Source of the DNA: Climacteris rufus
Lineage: Eukaryota; Chordata; Aves; Passeriformes; Climacteridae
Length of the DNA stretch: 64,000 bases
Direction of reading: 5' to 3'
Assembly: GCA_013398175.1 (NCBI GenBank)
Contig: VZRZ01004576.1
Coordinates: 1,487,718-1,551,717 of the forward strand
The position numbers and the translations under genes were made by a program. The notes beneath the pieces are model-generated. The model saw only the letters and a list, made by a program, of their open reading frames with translations. It searched no databases and had not been told where the DNA came from. Below, in pieces: positions 23,183 to 37,300 of this stretch. Every line of letters starts with the position of its first letter. The first letter of the stretch is position 1.

Positions 23183-26100
23183 CACTGTGACATAACATAT
23201 GCAGAAGAGGGATCATGAAAGCAGCTCTTTCTGTATGGGCCATCTCCTTGTGAAGCTCCACTCAGGATGTGCTAGTCCCAAGAATGGAATGGCAAGCAGT
23301 GGCCAAAGAGTTTCAGAGATGAATGGTGACTTCCCTTAAGATGGTTCCAGACATTGACATCTCCTCCAGGAATTTAATCCCATTCATTGCTTTCTAGTGA
23401 CTGATCTATTTGCTGCCAGTAGATCAGCAGTCAGAGCTGCTGTCATGAACATTAGTGCCTCCATTAAGAGGATGTTGTGTTCATTTAGAGGGAAGTAAGT
23501 GAACCAGGGGAATAAAGCTAGTAACATAAGTCTTCAATATTAAATGCTTAAATATGGTTCAAGGTTTGAATAAAGAGACTTTGATTTTCTTTTCTTCATG
23601 GCAGACATGCAAGATTCATCCTGAAGTTTGTAAATGTATTTTTAGGACAAATGACAACTTAATATTAAACTTAAATTGAATAGATATGTAAGATAACATG
23701 AATTAAAATATTAAAATCCCTTACCAAAGACATTGTAAAGGACTCATTTAACCCACCAATAGTTCTGATGACAAAGAACATCTTCTCAAGCTGATTTTGG
23801 AAGACTCATGGTGGCCTTCCTGCTGGTGATTTCATGACTGCTAGTCACACTGATGGTGGTGTGATATCCTAAAGATACAACTTACTATTTGCTTTATTAC
23901 AAATGGCTTAGATGAACATTTGGCCAGGATGCAGAAGTTGTTTAACTTAATCCAGGACAGGTGTGGAGTAGCAGGAGAGGGCAGACACGGAGGAATGCAG
24001 AGCAGCTGTACATAGTGATGTGCACATTCCCCGCTGTGAATATGTGCAAGAGCAACACAGAACCACAGCCAATGGTGACAGGCATAGATTTGGGAAATTT
24101 TCTCAACAGTTGGAAGTGCTGCCACTGCAAAATGCAAATATTTCACATTGCTTAAAAGATTGTACATTGATAAATCACTATCTTTCCAAGAAAGCTAAAA
24201 CAGTGTGTGCTCAAACAGTCCTTGAGGCAACACCTCCTGAAACATTCCTGTTCCTTTTGCAGTAACAACAGTAAATGCTGGACTAGACCACAGAGCTGAC
24301 CTGCTGATGCAAGGCTGAGGATGCAGCAAAGCACCTGAAGAAAGCCAGTGAAAATAAATGTGAGCACTTCACCCACATAGATAGAATGATTGAGTATATA
24401 CTGGGGAAGTTATGTGAAAACAAAAAGACATGTAGAGCATTTGCCTTTTTTTTTTTACACAATTGCAAGAAGCCTACAACACCAATGCCATCACAGGCTT
24501 GATTCTTAGTCCTTCACTATTTTCCATGATGAATATAAGCTGTTGTCAAAATAAGAGATTCTTTATTTTGAAAACTGGGGCAAATTGATTTGATAGTGCT
24601 CTGAAAAAGCAAAATTGAAGTTTAAGGCAATAGTAAAGCTTGAATTAGCAGAGAACAATGTATATACCTAAAGCCATCAGGACTGGAGTAGATTTCAAAG
24701 ACAGTTACAATCTTTAGAGATACTCTCTCTTAGTGGAGAACTGAGATTCAAACGTTTTAACCAAAACTGAGGTTCAAATGCTCTTCCTTATCATCCTTCA
24801 TATTCCTTGCCATCTGAAACTGCTCAATTAGAGCAGCTACAGACTGCCCACTGCTTGTGTCTATTTTGAATAAGCACAAAAACATATCCAACCTCATCTT
24901 TTTGTGTCTGATTCAGCCACATCTCGCTATTAAGACAACTTGGCAGTCTGTCACTTAAAATCTGGTTGCCTCTTTCCAGTACTTAGTGAGAAATGAATTC
25001 TGTAGTTGCTGAGACTGGTCTGAGTGGAGGTCAGTATATCAAGGCCTGGACATTGGAGATGAATACATGCTCTGAAAAGGCAGGTGAGTGCTACAGGAAA
25101 AGGAGAGTTGCTTATGCCCTTGAAATGTCGGTTCTCCCTGTTCTCCAGATATTACACAATGTTTTTGTAATCAGAGTATAATCACTGTAACAGCAACAGC
25201 AAGCTCTCCTTTCACAGGGGCAAAAAGCTTTTTATTATTTTGTTTTGGTTTGGTTTAGTAATACAAAAACTTTCTGGGAGAAGAAATAAACAATTGCAAA
25301 AATGCTTCTGGTTTCTTGCTTAACTGTGCTCATGAAGTGAGAGAGTGCAGCACAGCACAGCATGGAAATAATTACATGAAATCACAGCAAGTGAATAGTA
25401 GAGTCCCACATCCCAAACGGAGATGAGACAGAAGGCATTACAAATCTCCCTGGGAATATTGCTATACCAACAAATCTGAAGGTCTGACCAATGAATTTTG
25501 TAAAAATTTATCCAAGAAATTCTTACCATTCTTTCCACATTACACTACTATCCAACACTGGTGATTTACAAGGTCATTAAAAAATAAACCCATGTGTTTT
25601 AAAATTTGGAGTCGGAAAGAGGAAATCAAGCCACAGGTAGAAACCAAAGTCAATCAAATGCCTAAAACCATGTCTAAATAAGTAATACATTTCAGACAGA
25701 CCTTGGCATTAGCTTTTTGGCCATGTAATATAATGAAAAAACCTCACAGGAGGACATTAAGGGCAGACAAAACAATGACCTCCACCACCAGACTTGCCTG
25801 CACAGGCAAGAGCTCAGAACAACCACTGCAGAGCATCTGTTCTGCAACAGCTTTCTGTGGGGACACATTTTTTTTTGCACTAACTATGCATTTGTGTAGT
25901 TTAGCTGACCATGAGAAGTGAGCTGTGTTAAAAGCAAACAAAGGCATCTATCATGGAAAATAAGAGCATCTGCTCGAGGAACTGGTACACCCATGGCTGC
26001 TGGGCTCTCAGTTCCGCACTTCAGACTGTTTCCCAGTAACCACCTTACATGGATCAATCCAAAGTGCACTACTCCTTCATTGTAAATGTACAAAATGAAG

Positions 26101-29100
26101 GAAATGGAACAATAGACTCATGGATTCATGATGAGGTAATAGTTAGCCAGAAGCTGCTTGTGGTGCTGAGCTATTGCTGCAACTCACCCATGAACTCCTG
26201 CAAAGTCCAGGCTGCCAACTCCAAAGAAGCAACAATAGTCCAGCACCACTCACACCCCACAACATTTCTGTGGCCACGAATGGCATTGCAGATGTGTCTC
26301 AGACAATCAAGAAGCTGTTTCAAATATACTAGTGCACACAGTGTAATTCATACTGTAAGTTCAAATATTACACAGATGTGACTGTTTACCCCATGCAGAT
26401 TTTAGAACAAGTCTGAAAAAACTAGCAGCTTTTCTTCACGGTAATAACTTTTAAGAGAATGGTTACACTCTTCTGAAAGGAAGAGAGTACGTGGGAAACA
26501 GGGAGGGCAAAACCTGTCTGATGTGGCTGTGCCAGGCAGTAGGAGGTGTCTGATCCATCTGACTTACTGCTGGAAAAACTAAGCAAAACCCCCTAAAATA
26601 CAAAAGGGGATTCTGAACAACAGATAGTTTTGCTCGGCCATCTCCTTTATTGAACAAGCCAGTTGGTTCAGTAGATTTCAACCAGAGGTATTTGTAAAAT
26701 TTATTAGCAGCAACGAGGTATATAATTAAAAGTGACAGCCATTCACATGTTAAATGCTGTAGGCTGAGGTTGCCTATGGGAGTCTTATCACCATATGAGA
26801 GTAATATCATTCCAACTATGCAGGTGTATCTAAAATAATAAATCCTTGCAGATGAATTCACTAAACTGTCATTAGGAGGATATAAGCTTATGCCTGTGCT
26901 GAGGAAGAGAGTAAGTTATACTGAGGTAATGTAGATTTATATCAGCATAATACATTAATACTAGGAATTGTACCAGTATATTTATTCTGGCAAAAAATTA
27001 TCACCCTAATCAGCTGCTACAGCAGCACTAACCCTGCATATAACCAGGCTTCAGGGCCAAGGTGGGGTTAGCAGCAGGAGAAGTCCAGCATTGGAGCAAG
27101 CTCCCATTGTTCCTTGGCCTGGTGGAATCCATCCACACACACCATCTCAAAGCACTGGGGAAGCAAAGTGGCAGCATTTAGGTTCAATCTCCCTTGTTTC
27201 CTGCTAAAAGAGATTGTATGATGTGGCATTTACATGAACTAACAGCAGAGTCATTGAAACTTAGCTGGTGCACAGTAACTCCTTCGGTTGCCACTTCTTT
27301 GGCAGAAGTGTAAGCCCTGAGCCTTTGTTTTCAAAGGGTCAATGGGAGATGCTTGTTCTGTGTTTGGCTGGTAGGAAAGGGGGTCCCTTCCACAGTAAAA
27401 CAACCACTGTCAGTAATGCCAGACCCTGTAAATTTTTGTGCTTCCAAACCTGCTTCTCCTAATTGCGTCTCTGCTGTTCTGGATCTAACTCCATTGGCAG
27501 CCACCTGGCTGCAGCTTCTCTTAAAATATTCACCACTAACTTGACCCCTCCCATCCATGCTCATCTGAGACAAAAACGGTCAATCCAAACGCCTTTCAAA
27601 ATGACTAATTCCTCCCAGCCTCCCTTTATTGTCACTCCTGGTTCCCATTGCTGGTTCTCCAACTTCCTTCTGTCTGAGGGGAACAAAAAGTTATCTGGCC
27701 ATTGCACAGACACTGGCTAGAAGTCAGCTGCAGAAGTCACTCTCAGGGTGAGACACAACTGGCCCTCAGGCTTGGGGTCCCGTAAGCAGAAGAGGCAAAT
27801 TTCCAAGGCTGCAGGAGTGTGGTGAGAACTGTGGGGTAATCTGACAAAGGAAAGAGATTCTCATTTGGAAATACACAAGTACAACCTGCTTAAAGAAGGG
27901 CTCCCTCTGAAGTTTATGAAAAATGGCTAATTTTTAGAATTTTGTTTTATTTTTCCCAGATGTGGAATAAGTGGCACAGAAGAGTTTCTCATGGGTTTCT
28001 TCACATCAAAAGAAAAATCAGAAATGTTTGTACTAACTGTGAGTATTTGGGCTGAAAATATCACAAGCCTGTTCTTATTCTCCTCTTTTTGAGAATGTAT
28101 CAGGGCATTGGTGGGCAGTACACAGTAATCCACACAGGCACTGCCTTTCGTATGACATGCACATTTTCTGTGCTAACCAAATGGCAGCTCATGGCCAAGC
28201 CTCTGCAAGGTCAAAGGAAAAACTACAATTTTACAGCCAGTCTGACCCAGATGTCTCCCACTTGAGGTACAGAATTGCCATCGGCTGCCGCTCTGGACCC
28301 TGGGCCACAGGTGTTTCCAGAGGATGAATTAAATCCTAGGCAATCTGAATTTTCTGAAGGAGATGTTTGTATCTGCCTTGACTACAAACATCTAAGTACC
28401 TGGTATAAACAGGGAAAAAGGGCAGCCAGCTCCTTGGCCTTTGTCCCTTGCATCCCAGTAGAAAGGGATGGAAATAGGAAGGGAAGCGGGGAAAGATGGA
28501 AATAAACACTCGTGTGGAGTCCCCTTCAAGAACAGATTGTTCTGGTCTCACACTCTGCAAAAAACCAGCACACAACCAGTAAGATTGAAAACCAGCATCT
28601 GAGGCTCTTCCAGTCAACCACTGCTTTACACTATTATTACCTTCTCTGGAATAGTTGTGAGTACCAGGTTGAATCTGAGGGCTGTACATTTTGTTGCTCT
28701 AAAATTCGCCCTGGATGTTGATTTTAATTGGTCAGTCTGGTGTATTCATGCAAATAAACACAGTGGCCCTATGCTATTTTTTTAAACCCGACTTCGAGAA
28801 ACAAAACTAAACAGGATAAAAATTGCCTAGAAATAAAGGGAGAAAACAATAAAAACCTTGTAAGAAGCAAAGTTAGAGGAGAAAAAGGAAAAGAAAGTCT
28901 GTATTCCTTTGCTTCTATCAAACATGTAAAGGAGGAGTCCCTTTAAAAATGTTTCTTTCATCCTTGGTTATTTTTACTGCAGAGTATCACACAAGTCCTG
29001 CAGGTTAACTAGATAACCCTATGCAACACCAAGCCTGTGGCAACGAATCATAGCTCTTTCTGATGGTTTTCAGTTTTTAATAAGGCTCTTGGCTTCTGCT

Positions 29101-32100
29101 CAAGTTGAAAAGATGGCAAAGGAATTTCCTTAATAATCCCTTTCTTCTCAATTGATAATTTTCTTCTTCTTCGCAGTAAAAACATCAAGGCCTTCCATTT
29201 TACCTTGTCTTTAGGTCAGATATAACATGGGAAACTGGAATTACTTATGGGTAAAAATAGGGGAAAAAGTGAAACAAAATGAACAGTTCTTTTTCATATT
29301 ACATGCAAATCCAAATAATCCTCTCCCTCCCACAGTCTGACCCAATTTTGCTTGGGCAGACTTTGTGCTTCTAAGCCAGGCACCTTCGAGGCTGCAAATT
29401 TAACAGATACTACTGAATGTGAGAGCACAGCATTTGCATAACCAAGTTTAAAGCTACTGCAGTCACGGCACTGAAATGCCCAGTGTACTGACAAGTTGCC
29501 TGTTCTAAGCTAAAGTCCTCCCTTAGCCATGGTCACATAAATGGACAAGCTAAAGCCAAGAGTTTCATTCTTTCAATAGCAGAACGTCTGCCCAAGCTGC
29601 ATGAGGGAGCATCCTATTTGCAGGGAGGAGTATGTCAGTATGTTCCACTGGTTATAGCCATACATACTTGGAAAAATGGATACAAATCATTAGCAGAACA
29701 TTGGCAAATGTGTTGATTTCATGCTTTATTGCACATAAGCTACAAAGAAGTCACTACTTGACAAACACATTACACCGTAGTTGAGGACAACTGTTGCTTT
29801 CCACCACAGAACACAAATCAGTAAGGAGAAATACTTACAGAGTTCCTTCTTTTGTTCTTCTCATTCTTTTCTTAATCCTTACGCCTTCCACAAGTTGAAA
29901 GCACCAAGCATCTTTACTGAGCACTTTTCAGAACTGCAGTCATAGACACAACTCCTCTCATTTTTTACTGATGCTTCCTAAGAGTAACACCTAAAAATCC
30001 CACTGCAACCTAATGCTGCATGACTACCTCCCCTCAGGAAAAGGAAATTATGGAAGTCTTAAAAATTTTTTTTTAATTTTGTGTCCATAATATGCCACAT
30101 TTTTGTTCTATAACTGTAGTTATTTAGTTCGAAGTAGTGTACCTTGCAAATTTAAGAATCTTCCCATTTATCTACAATTTTTCATGATATGATCAAGCAG
30201 TCAGGACCCAGATAGTCCTGCAGCATTTTCTGGATGCAGAAATTTATTCAAATCTGATTAAATAATAGAGGGATTATAAACATAATAACAAAACCAGCAT
30301 TTTAATCACTCTGTGACTTAGGCTAGGTCTATGTTAACAAGCAGCAGGATTCCAACAGGAAAAGCTCTGCAGTGCAAACCAGCTTGTGTGGAGGATGTAA
30401 CCTTCCTCCTCTGTGTGCTCTGCAAGGTTTGTTCCAGTCTGGCTCTATCGGTGGTTGGAGTGCAGCTTTTTGTTATGTTTCAGGTGAAACATTTCTTACA
30501 TATCTTCTGGGGCTGCTCCATAAAATGAACCAAAGAGCTGCTTCAAGAAATACGAACCTCGTCTGAAACAAAGAAAATGTTAGTGTAGATGAATGCAGAT
30601 GAATGTAGATGAAGGTACATAAGTTTACCCTTATGAATAAATGAATGGGCATATCTGTGGCAGATTTAATATGAAAGAAATCAAAATGATGTAAAAATAG
30701 CAGAATAAAATCTTATTTCAGTAGAAATTTTAAGAGAGAGCTGTTGTGGAAGAAAGTTACCCTTTCGGGTTTTTTTTTTCGCTGAAACACAGAAAAAATA
30801 CTTTACATAATTCAATAACTCCCTGAAGCACAATTAGTTTATCACGACATTGAGAGGCAAGTTCTTGGCATAGAGGAAGAAGTCTCCTCAGACCAGCAGC
30901 TCAGCCATTGCCAGCAGCAGGGCCCATCTCCCAGCCCAGCACTACAGCTGCACCCCGAGAAACACTTGGACATCATGTCAGGACACAATGCCACTGGCAC
31001 AAAAAAAAAGGACAAAAATCCGTGAGAACTTCACAGCAAATGTACAGGAATTTCCTTGATGCAAATTCTCATCTGTTGACAGAACTAAATTGGCAACACC
31101 AGTTTTCTAAAACTGCCCCTTGCTTCTGATTTCTATCCCTTTCTTCAGGAAATTAATCCCCTTTTCCCAGTCCTTCAGTCTTTTTCACCTCCATCTTTCC
31201 TGTTGTTTTTCCTATTATGCTATTTTATTTATTTATTTATTTATTTATTTTTCAGCTGCAATAATCTTGAATTTTGCTGTTGAGCTGAAAGCTGTTTCCA
31301 CTGCAGTAGGTGTGATGGTGGATGCTCTGAGCAGTAACAAACCAATCCCTCTGAATTGTTCACCAGGCAGCTTTATATAGATCAAAGCAATCTGAGAGCC
31401 TCTTTTGCTGGAAAAAGGAAGGAGGAAAAGGAGTTGGAGTATACAGACCCCAGCATCCATGAATAAACAGAGATCAGAACACAAAACAAGAAACATCAAT
31501 GAAGGTGACTTAGATTCAGAAAAATTTATTCATGCTAACAAAAACTCAGTACATTGACCAAACTAGATCATGGAAACAGAACCCCACCCCTGTGAGGAAA
31601 TCCATCAAGGAGGTTTTGGACAGATCTTCCACTTCAGAAGCACAAAATGTGGATATTATGATGATTGGCATCTGGTCCTTCTGATGCAAGCTTTCCTGTA
31701 AAAATAGGAAGCAAGAGAAGTTCTGTAAGAACATTATTCACATTTTCATTCTGCTGCTCTTCACAGTCATCTTACTAAAGTCTGATGTCTTTCAGTTTCC
31801 ATTCTTTCCTGGAATATATCTGCACACCACATCCTTACAAAAGGTGGTAATTCAGTATGGCACTGAAGTGGGACAGAACAAAAAGAAAGATTGGAAAGGG
31901 AACCAAGGATTGAAATCGACAAATAAGCAGTTTGAAAGTCTGAACAGACCTTCTCCAAAAGAAAAAAAAGTTCCCTGTCGCAATTGTTCTTTATATTTTT
32001 TTCATTAAGAACATTTGCCTGTATAGCCTCTCTTTGCTAAATTTAACCATATCTAATTATGAATTTTTTTAATGGCAAAATAGTGTGGCTTAGAGGTAGC

Positions 32101-33356
32101 ACTATTTCACATTTATGCAGAGATAAGCAAGATTTAGAAATCTCATTGATAGGAATTTTTAAATACTAGAATATAAGAAAAAAATTGATTTCTGAAAATG
32201 GGTTTACACTGGCAATCCCACAGAGAGCTATTTAATTACCAGTTAGTCTCATTCTTTCCTGCCATTTTGGCCTTTTCCTGTGCTGGCCTTCCTTTGTGAG
32301 TCACTTCTTGGACAGGGTGGTTGCTCAGAGCCACTGCTCAGCACAGCATCTGACAGTACCAACAAAAGGGGGGATGTTCAGCCTTGGTGCTTTCACCATC
32401 CTACCCCAAAATTTGCCACTACAGGACAAATGTCACTCAGAGCCCTGCCTACATCCACATGGAGACTGCACTGCCAGTGCTGGTGAACCACCATTACCAG
32501 ATATTTTGTGGAAAAGACTGATGTAGACACCTCATGTAATTCTCTGTACTCTGTTACTGTGATCCAGTACTTGTTCACGTTGATCTCTACCTGTGTCTAT
32601 AGTTCTATCTTATTGGATGAAAGCTTGGGGTACTCAAGACAAATTAATAACTATTTTCTTTGAGAATTTTTATCCTAGAACTTGCCTCATATTTTGATCT
32701 CTTATGGGAAAAATTAGCCTACAGTTTACAGAAGAAGGCTGAGGAAAGATTATAGGCTTTTCAGCATTTAAAAGCAAAGTAAATATGTATAATCGTACTA
32801 AAAATACTTCTCTTTTTTAAAATAGGAGAAGTTGCTCAGGTCCTCTGGCGATTCTTATCAGGACATAGATAAGTAAAGATCATTCAAGCTCTTCAAAAGC
32901 AGAAGCCCACTGTTATCACTTCTTGTAACAGAAAATTAACTCTTTTCCTTCCACTCTCATCAGTGGATACTTCTCAAGGCGCTTTTCATTTATGTCTCTT
33001 AAACCAATTTCAGAACAAAAGAAAAGCCTCAGCAGAAAGAGACAAGCATTATCACAGATAAATTCCTTTCCCCAGCTTGCTAAGCTTCTTTTCAGAAGCC
33101 AGATTCCAAACCCAGGAAAGCGAGGTTCCATAGTTGTGGCATAAAGTTACCATACGATTACAAAAACAATCTCCAAGTGATGGCACACAATAGTAATCAT
33201 TTATTTCAAATCCCTCTTGGAACTTTAACACCTAGCCAGTAAGGAAACAAAATTACTAGAATCATGATTTCCTGAGAAATCAACCAAAGCTGAAAAGAAA
33301 CCTTCAGGAGAGATTTTATTCCCGTCTTAAAAACTAGTTAATTTGATTTATCAATC
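23183..33356. other. Intergenic desert of about 10 kb
   Basis: No conserved coding exon, RNA gene or large mobile element was recognised on either strand. Small simple repeats only: T/A runs, a threefold 10-bp repeat at 30585-30614 (GTAGATGAAT type) and an ATTT array at 31221-31252. All frames in it are short and domain-free. Regulatory elements of SNX10 could be present but cannot be told apart by eye. Confidence 0.6.
31221..31252. repeat. (ATTT)n microsatellite
   Basis: About eight uninterrupted ATTT units. Confidence 0.9.
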
Positions 33357-33510
33357 ACAGAATTACAGAGTCACAGAATCATTTAGTTTGGAAAAGACCT
33401 CCAAGATCATCAAGTCCAACCTTTGACCTACCACCGCCTTGTCAGCTAAAACACAGCAGTAACTCCCATGCCCAGTCATTTCTCGTGCAACTCCAGGGAT
33501 GATCTTAATT
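33357..33510 (-). mobile_element. CR1 LINE, 3' end fragment, minus strand
   Basis: CACAGAATCATTTAGTTTGG, AAAAGACCTCCAAGATCATC and AAGTCCAACCTTTGACC are the reversed CR1 3' terminus. About 150 bp, ending just upstream of the CpG island. Confidence 0.9.
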
Positions 33511-33834
33511 CCCTTTTGTTTTATCCCCTTCTTAACTAAAAGATCTCTACAAAAACCCCAGTAAAACCTGTACTTTCTTCAGCCTGAGCAGGATGAGTGC
33601 TTGGGGTGCAATGTGTTAGAGCACATTGGGTGCCTGCAGGTGAGGAGTTAAGCAGTGTAAACACCCCAGGGCAAGCTCCCCGAAGGTGATGAGCCGACAG
33701 GACGCGGATGTGATCGGGGCACGGGACACCTCGGTGTGCGCTGTTCCGCCAGCGGGGCGCCGGCATTCCCGAGTGCCTGGGGCTGCCAGCCCTCGGGGGT
33801 GAGCAAAGCCACTCCTCGCCCCTCGGGGTCTCCG

Positions 33835-33873
33835 GGCAGCGGGCGGGGCGGGAGCGCGGCCCCGCCCGCTGCC
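33835..33873. repeat. 15-bp perfect GC inverted repeat containing GC boxes
   Basis: GGCAGCGGGCGGGGC (33835-33849) and its exact reverse complement (33859-33873) are separated by nine bases. Each arm contains GGGCGGGGC or its complement, an Sp1/KLF-type site. Confidence 0.88.
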
Positions 33874-33924
33874 GGTGACGCGCCGGCTGCTCCGGGTGTG
33901 CGGCGGCGGCGGAGCGACGGTGCC

Positions 33925-33930
33925 NNNNNN
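33925..33930. other. Assembly gap (six N)
   Basis: Six N at the left edge of a 9-bp tandem repeat. The true missing length is unknown and may be more repeat copies. Confidence 0.97.
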
Positions 33931-33992
33931 CCGCTGTCCCCGCTGTCCCCGCTGTCCCCGCTGTCCCCGCTGTCCCCGCTGTCCCCGCTGTC
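33931..33992. repeat. 9-bp tandem repeat (CCGCTGTCC)n, G-quadruplex potential on the minus strand
   Basis: Six complete units and an eighth-base partial seventh run without interruption. The minus strand has six GGGG tracts, each separated by ACAGC, matching the pattern for a G-quadruplex with 5-nt loops. The array abuts the N gap. Confidence 0.93.
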
Positions 33993-34277
33993 GGCGCTCG
34001 GAGGCAGCGGCCGCGCTGCAGCGGCGGCTCGGGAGCCCCGGGGCCGGAGCCCGCCCTGCCGCCCTTCGCTGCCCGCTTGTCCCCGGTCTGCGGAGAGGGC
34101 TCCGCCGAGGCGCTGTAAGCGACTGCTCTGAGCAATGATTAACGCCGGGCAGGGACAAAAACTCGGTTTAAGCAATTACTAATCTTCTTTTGAGCCACGG
34201 CTTTTTGTTTCGCTGTAGCGAATCCATCGCCTTGAGCAACTGTGATCTAAAGATCACAGGGGTGTGCAAAAGCTCTT

Positions 34278-34375
34278 CGTGTATATGTACACGTTGTTAT
34301 TGTGTATATACATTATATAACATGCATATTATTTTGTATTATAATATACAAATATATAATGTATATCATGACATG
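34278..34375. repeat. TA-rich alternating purine-pyrimidine stretch
   Basis: Interrupted TATA/TATG/ACAT units lie directly downstream of the CpG island. No single repeat unit dominates. Confidence 0.7.
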
Positions 34376-37300
34376 GTTTTGTATTAAATAGATCGTATTC
34401 GTTGTACTGTTTTGTTAGTCGGAAGATTGCCTTATTGTGGTTTTTATCTGAGTTAAGGAGTGTGAGAATTTTTAGGTACGTGTGAAGACAGCCTGTGAAA
34501 ACAGTGTGCGGTTAAAACCAACTGGTTTATAAACCAGAGGAAGTTCCAGGGACCGAGGGCTGCTGGGTTTGCCTGGGGTCACATTCTGGAGTTGGGCACA
34601 CGGGCAGCTGCTTGTGCTTTTCTTTGAGGTGCCTGTGTTTGCTGGCCGGCTCAAAACCCACTGGGATCATCCCGCTAGAGACACAGTTGACATCGGGTCA
34701 GCACAGCTGGCTGGGTGTTCTCAAAGCCCGTCAAGGATATGGCAATTCTAAGCAAATATTGCCTAATTCTGCTAGCAGTGTCCAAGGGATAAAGGCAGAC
34801 AGAGGTGTGGAGCCAAGCTGTTGAGGATCAGGGTCTGGCCCACTCGGATGAGGCTCCCACCTGGCACATGCCCACCTCACTCATTGCCCAAGGGAAGCAG
34901 TGGCTGGAGCTTTCATTGCCCACTCTGCTTCTCACATTGACAGAAATAGCTCAAGCAAAGGGAAAGGTCTTTCTATTTCTGCTAGACACAACTGAAACTG
35001 AAAGTAATGGAAGGCAGGGCTTTCCTGAATGACACGAAACTGGACTTCCTTTAGAAAAGTGGAAATACCAGTGTTTCCTTGGGTAGGAGATGCAAATAAC
35101 AATTATGCCTGACTCAGCCTAGGGATTACTTACGATCCTTGACTTGAAATCCAGAAATCTCTTGTTTATCATGTATATTTTGTGTTGACTATAAGGAGTA
35201 TTTACCTTCTAATGAATTTGAATTTAAAGATCTTGCATTGGTACATTATGCTTGTCTTCGCGTAAATACTTGTAAATATTACCTTTATTATAGATGCTGC
35301 TGATTATTATTATTATTTTAAATTTCATTTGGAAAATAGTTAAGTATCTTGTTAAAAAAGGAGGAAAATGTTTTGAAAATATTACTACTAAGGGTTTAAG
35401 GATTTGTGCTCCTGTAGCATTGCAAAACAGTTGTGCTTTTCCACATTACTCCTGAAGAACAGCTATTCTGGAGGCAGCACTGTTACCCAGCCCTGGTGTA
35501 GCTGCTTGAGCTAATTCTGTGATCTCTGCATGCCCACAGCGATGTGATGCTTTTAATGTAGGTGCAGAGCACAGGTTGCTTGTGAGTGGTGCCCTGCTGT
35601 GCCAAGCCCCCAAGTGTCCTGGGATATCCCTTCCCCAGCACAATGCCACACAGAGCAAAAACTAATGAGGGTTTGGGTCAAACTGAGTAAGCTTCAGGCA
35701 TAAGAAGAAGTGGAGCATTGAATCAAGCCATCAGTTGGCAGTGACCTCTTTGAGCCAGAACTCGGGGTGATGTGGCTGATGCAAGGTGGTAGCAGTGAGC
35801 AGATGAGGAGCAGAACATAATAAGGGTGAAGGTTCTGTTCACAGAAAGGTTGGAGCCCTTACAGTTGCTGCTGCACGTCTGTCTCTTACAGAATAGCTTT
35901 TCCCACCCAGAAAAAGGCTATGGCAGTCATCAGTTTGAGCATTCCTAGCTAAGCAACCCTAGAGCACCTTTCCTTGATGCTTCCCTCCTTCCTTCCCTGG
36001 CAGTTTATTGCCCCTGCCACAGCACAGCGTAGCCTTTGGCCTGCTGGGCTGAGCCTGCTGGTCAGGCACTTGCTTCAGTGTGGTGTTCCCCTCTGCCCAC
36101 CCTTCTCCTGGGGAATGAGAGATACTGTCATGGGTACCAATGCAGAAGTTGGGGCCTTTCTGACCATAAAGGGCTGAATCAGTCTTGCGGCCTCATTTTA
36201 GTCAATTTTTGCTCAGTATGTTTCCTAATTGCCATCATTTCAGGCAACTGCAACCTTCTCTGCTTTTATCATGCCACTTCTCCATGTGAAAGAAGGAAGT
36301 ATTTCTCTGGCAGGCTGATTCAAAGAGAAAATACAAACAAAAACCCAAAAAATAAAAACCCACACTATAATAAATCGCAAAGCAAAAAAGTTGTGAACAT
36401 TGACTCAGCAGCAAGGACTGCTGAGGGCGTTTCTTGCTTCCTGGGACTAGGTAGATAGTATAGGACAGGTGACAGCTTTGCTGTATCATATCTCTGCAAT
36501 GTGTCACATGGATCTTATTTTCACGTGTGTGGTATGTAGCATGCATAAGCTTTTGGCTTTTGTAAACAGAGAAAAAAGATCTCAATAATTTAGGATATTG
36601 TGGATTTTCTTTCTTCTTAAACATTTTGCATCTTTTTATTATCTTAAAAAGAAAAGCAACTCAGCAACTTTTTTCTGTTTTCTGATACTAAAATACAAAG
36701 AGAAAAGCATAGCTATGTGTCTTACAGAAATTTCCTGACTTCTTGGCAAGATGACTCTTGGAATAGAGAAGCAAATCACGCTTCATGTCTACAGGGAGCT
36801 ACATGCACAAGTTTGCTGCGTAGTGTTTGGCTCTGGATCTTTGTAGCATTGCTTGCTAAATCTTTACACAGAACTTAAGAATAGAAACACCTTTAGTAAG
36901 CATTCCTCTTCCCCAGCTTGGAGGAGGAAAAACAAACCCAAAAGAATCCTTGTTTAATAGATTTACAAAACGTTCATGTTTTGTATATAGACATTGGAGG
37001 ACAGGGAAGCAAAACCAAAAAGCTTGTCATGCCACTTCATTGGTGGCTGCAGGAGTGATCTCTCCACCCACAGAAAGCAGAGTGCTATCACGATTCCCTT
37101 GTTGGCAGAGGCTCCAACTGAATCACACACTTGGTCAACAGCTCTCCATGCTCTCAAAATCAAACATCTGTGGGAGGGAAAGATGAGGCAGAGAGACTGC
37201 AAAGACAGCTTGGAGCTCAAACCACTTGCAGCAGCCCTGGCACAGACAAACCCTCATGGTGGGAGATGTTGCAGATGGAGCAGGATCTCCTGAGCAATCT

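Larger units (their letters stand above)
33650..34160. promoter_or_regulatory. CpG island, candidate SNX10 promoter and first noncoding exon
   Basis: An isolated block of about 500 bp rich in CpG and GC boxes between AT-rich flanks, 14.4 kb upstream of the SNX10 start codon and with no other gene nearby. It contains an inverted pair of GC boxes (33835-33873), a 6-N gap (33925-33930) and seven 9-bp repeats. A GTAAGC at 34115-34120 is a plausible donor for a 5' noncoding exon. Assignment to SNX10 is inference from position and strand; the island could also be bidirectional. The 130-200 codon frames across it are composition artefacts interrupted by the Ns. Confidence 0.68.

Noticed and set aside
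33536..34175. Frames of 130-199 codons on both strands through the CpG island
   Set aside because: They run through the N gap and the 9-bp repeat and appear in several frames at once; all are composition artefacts.
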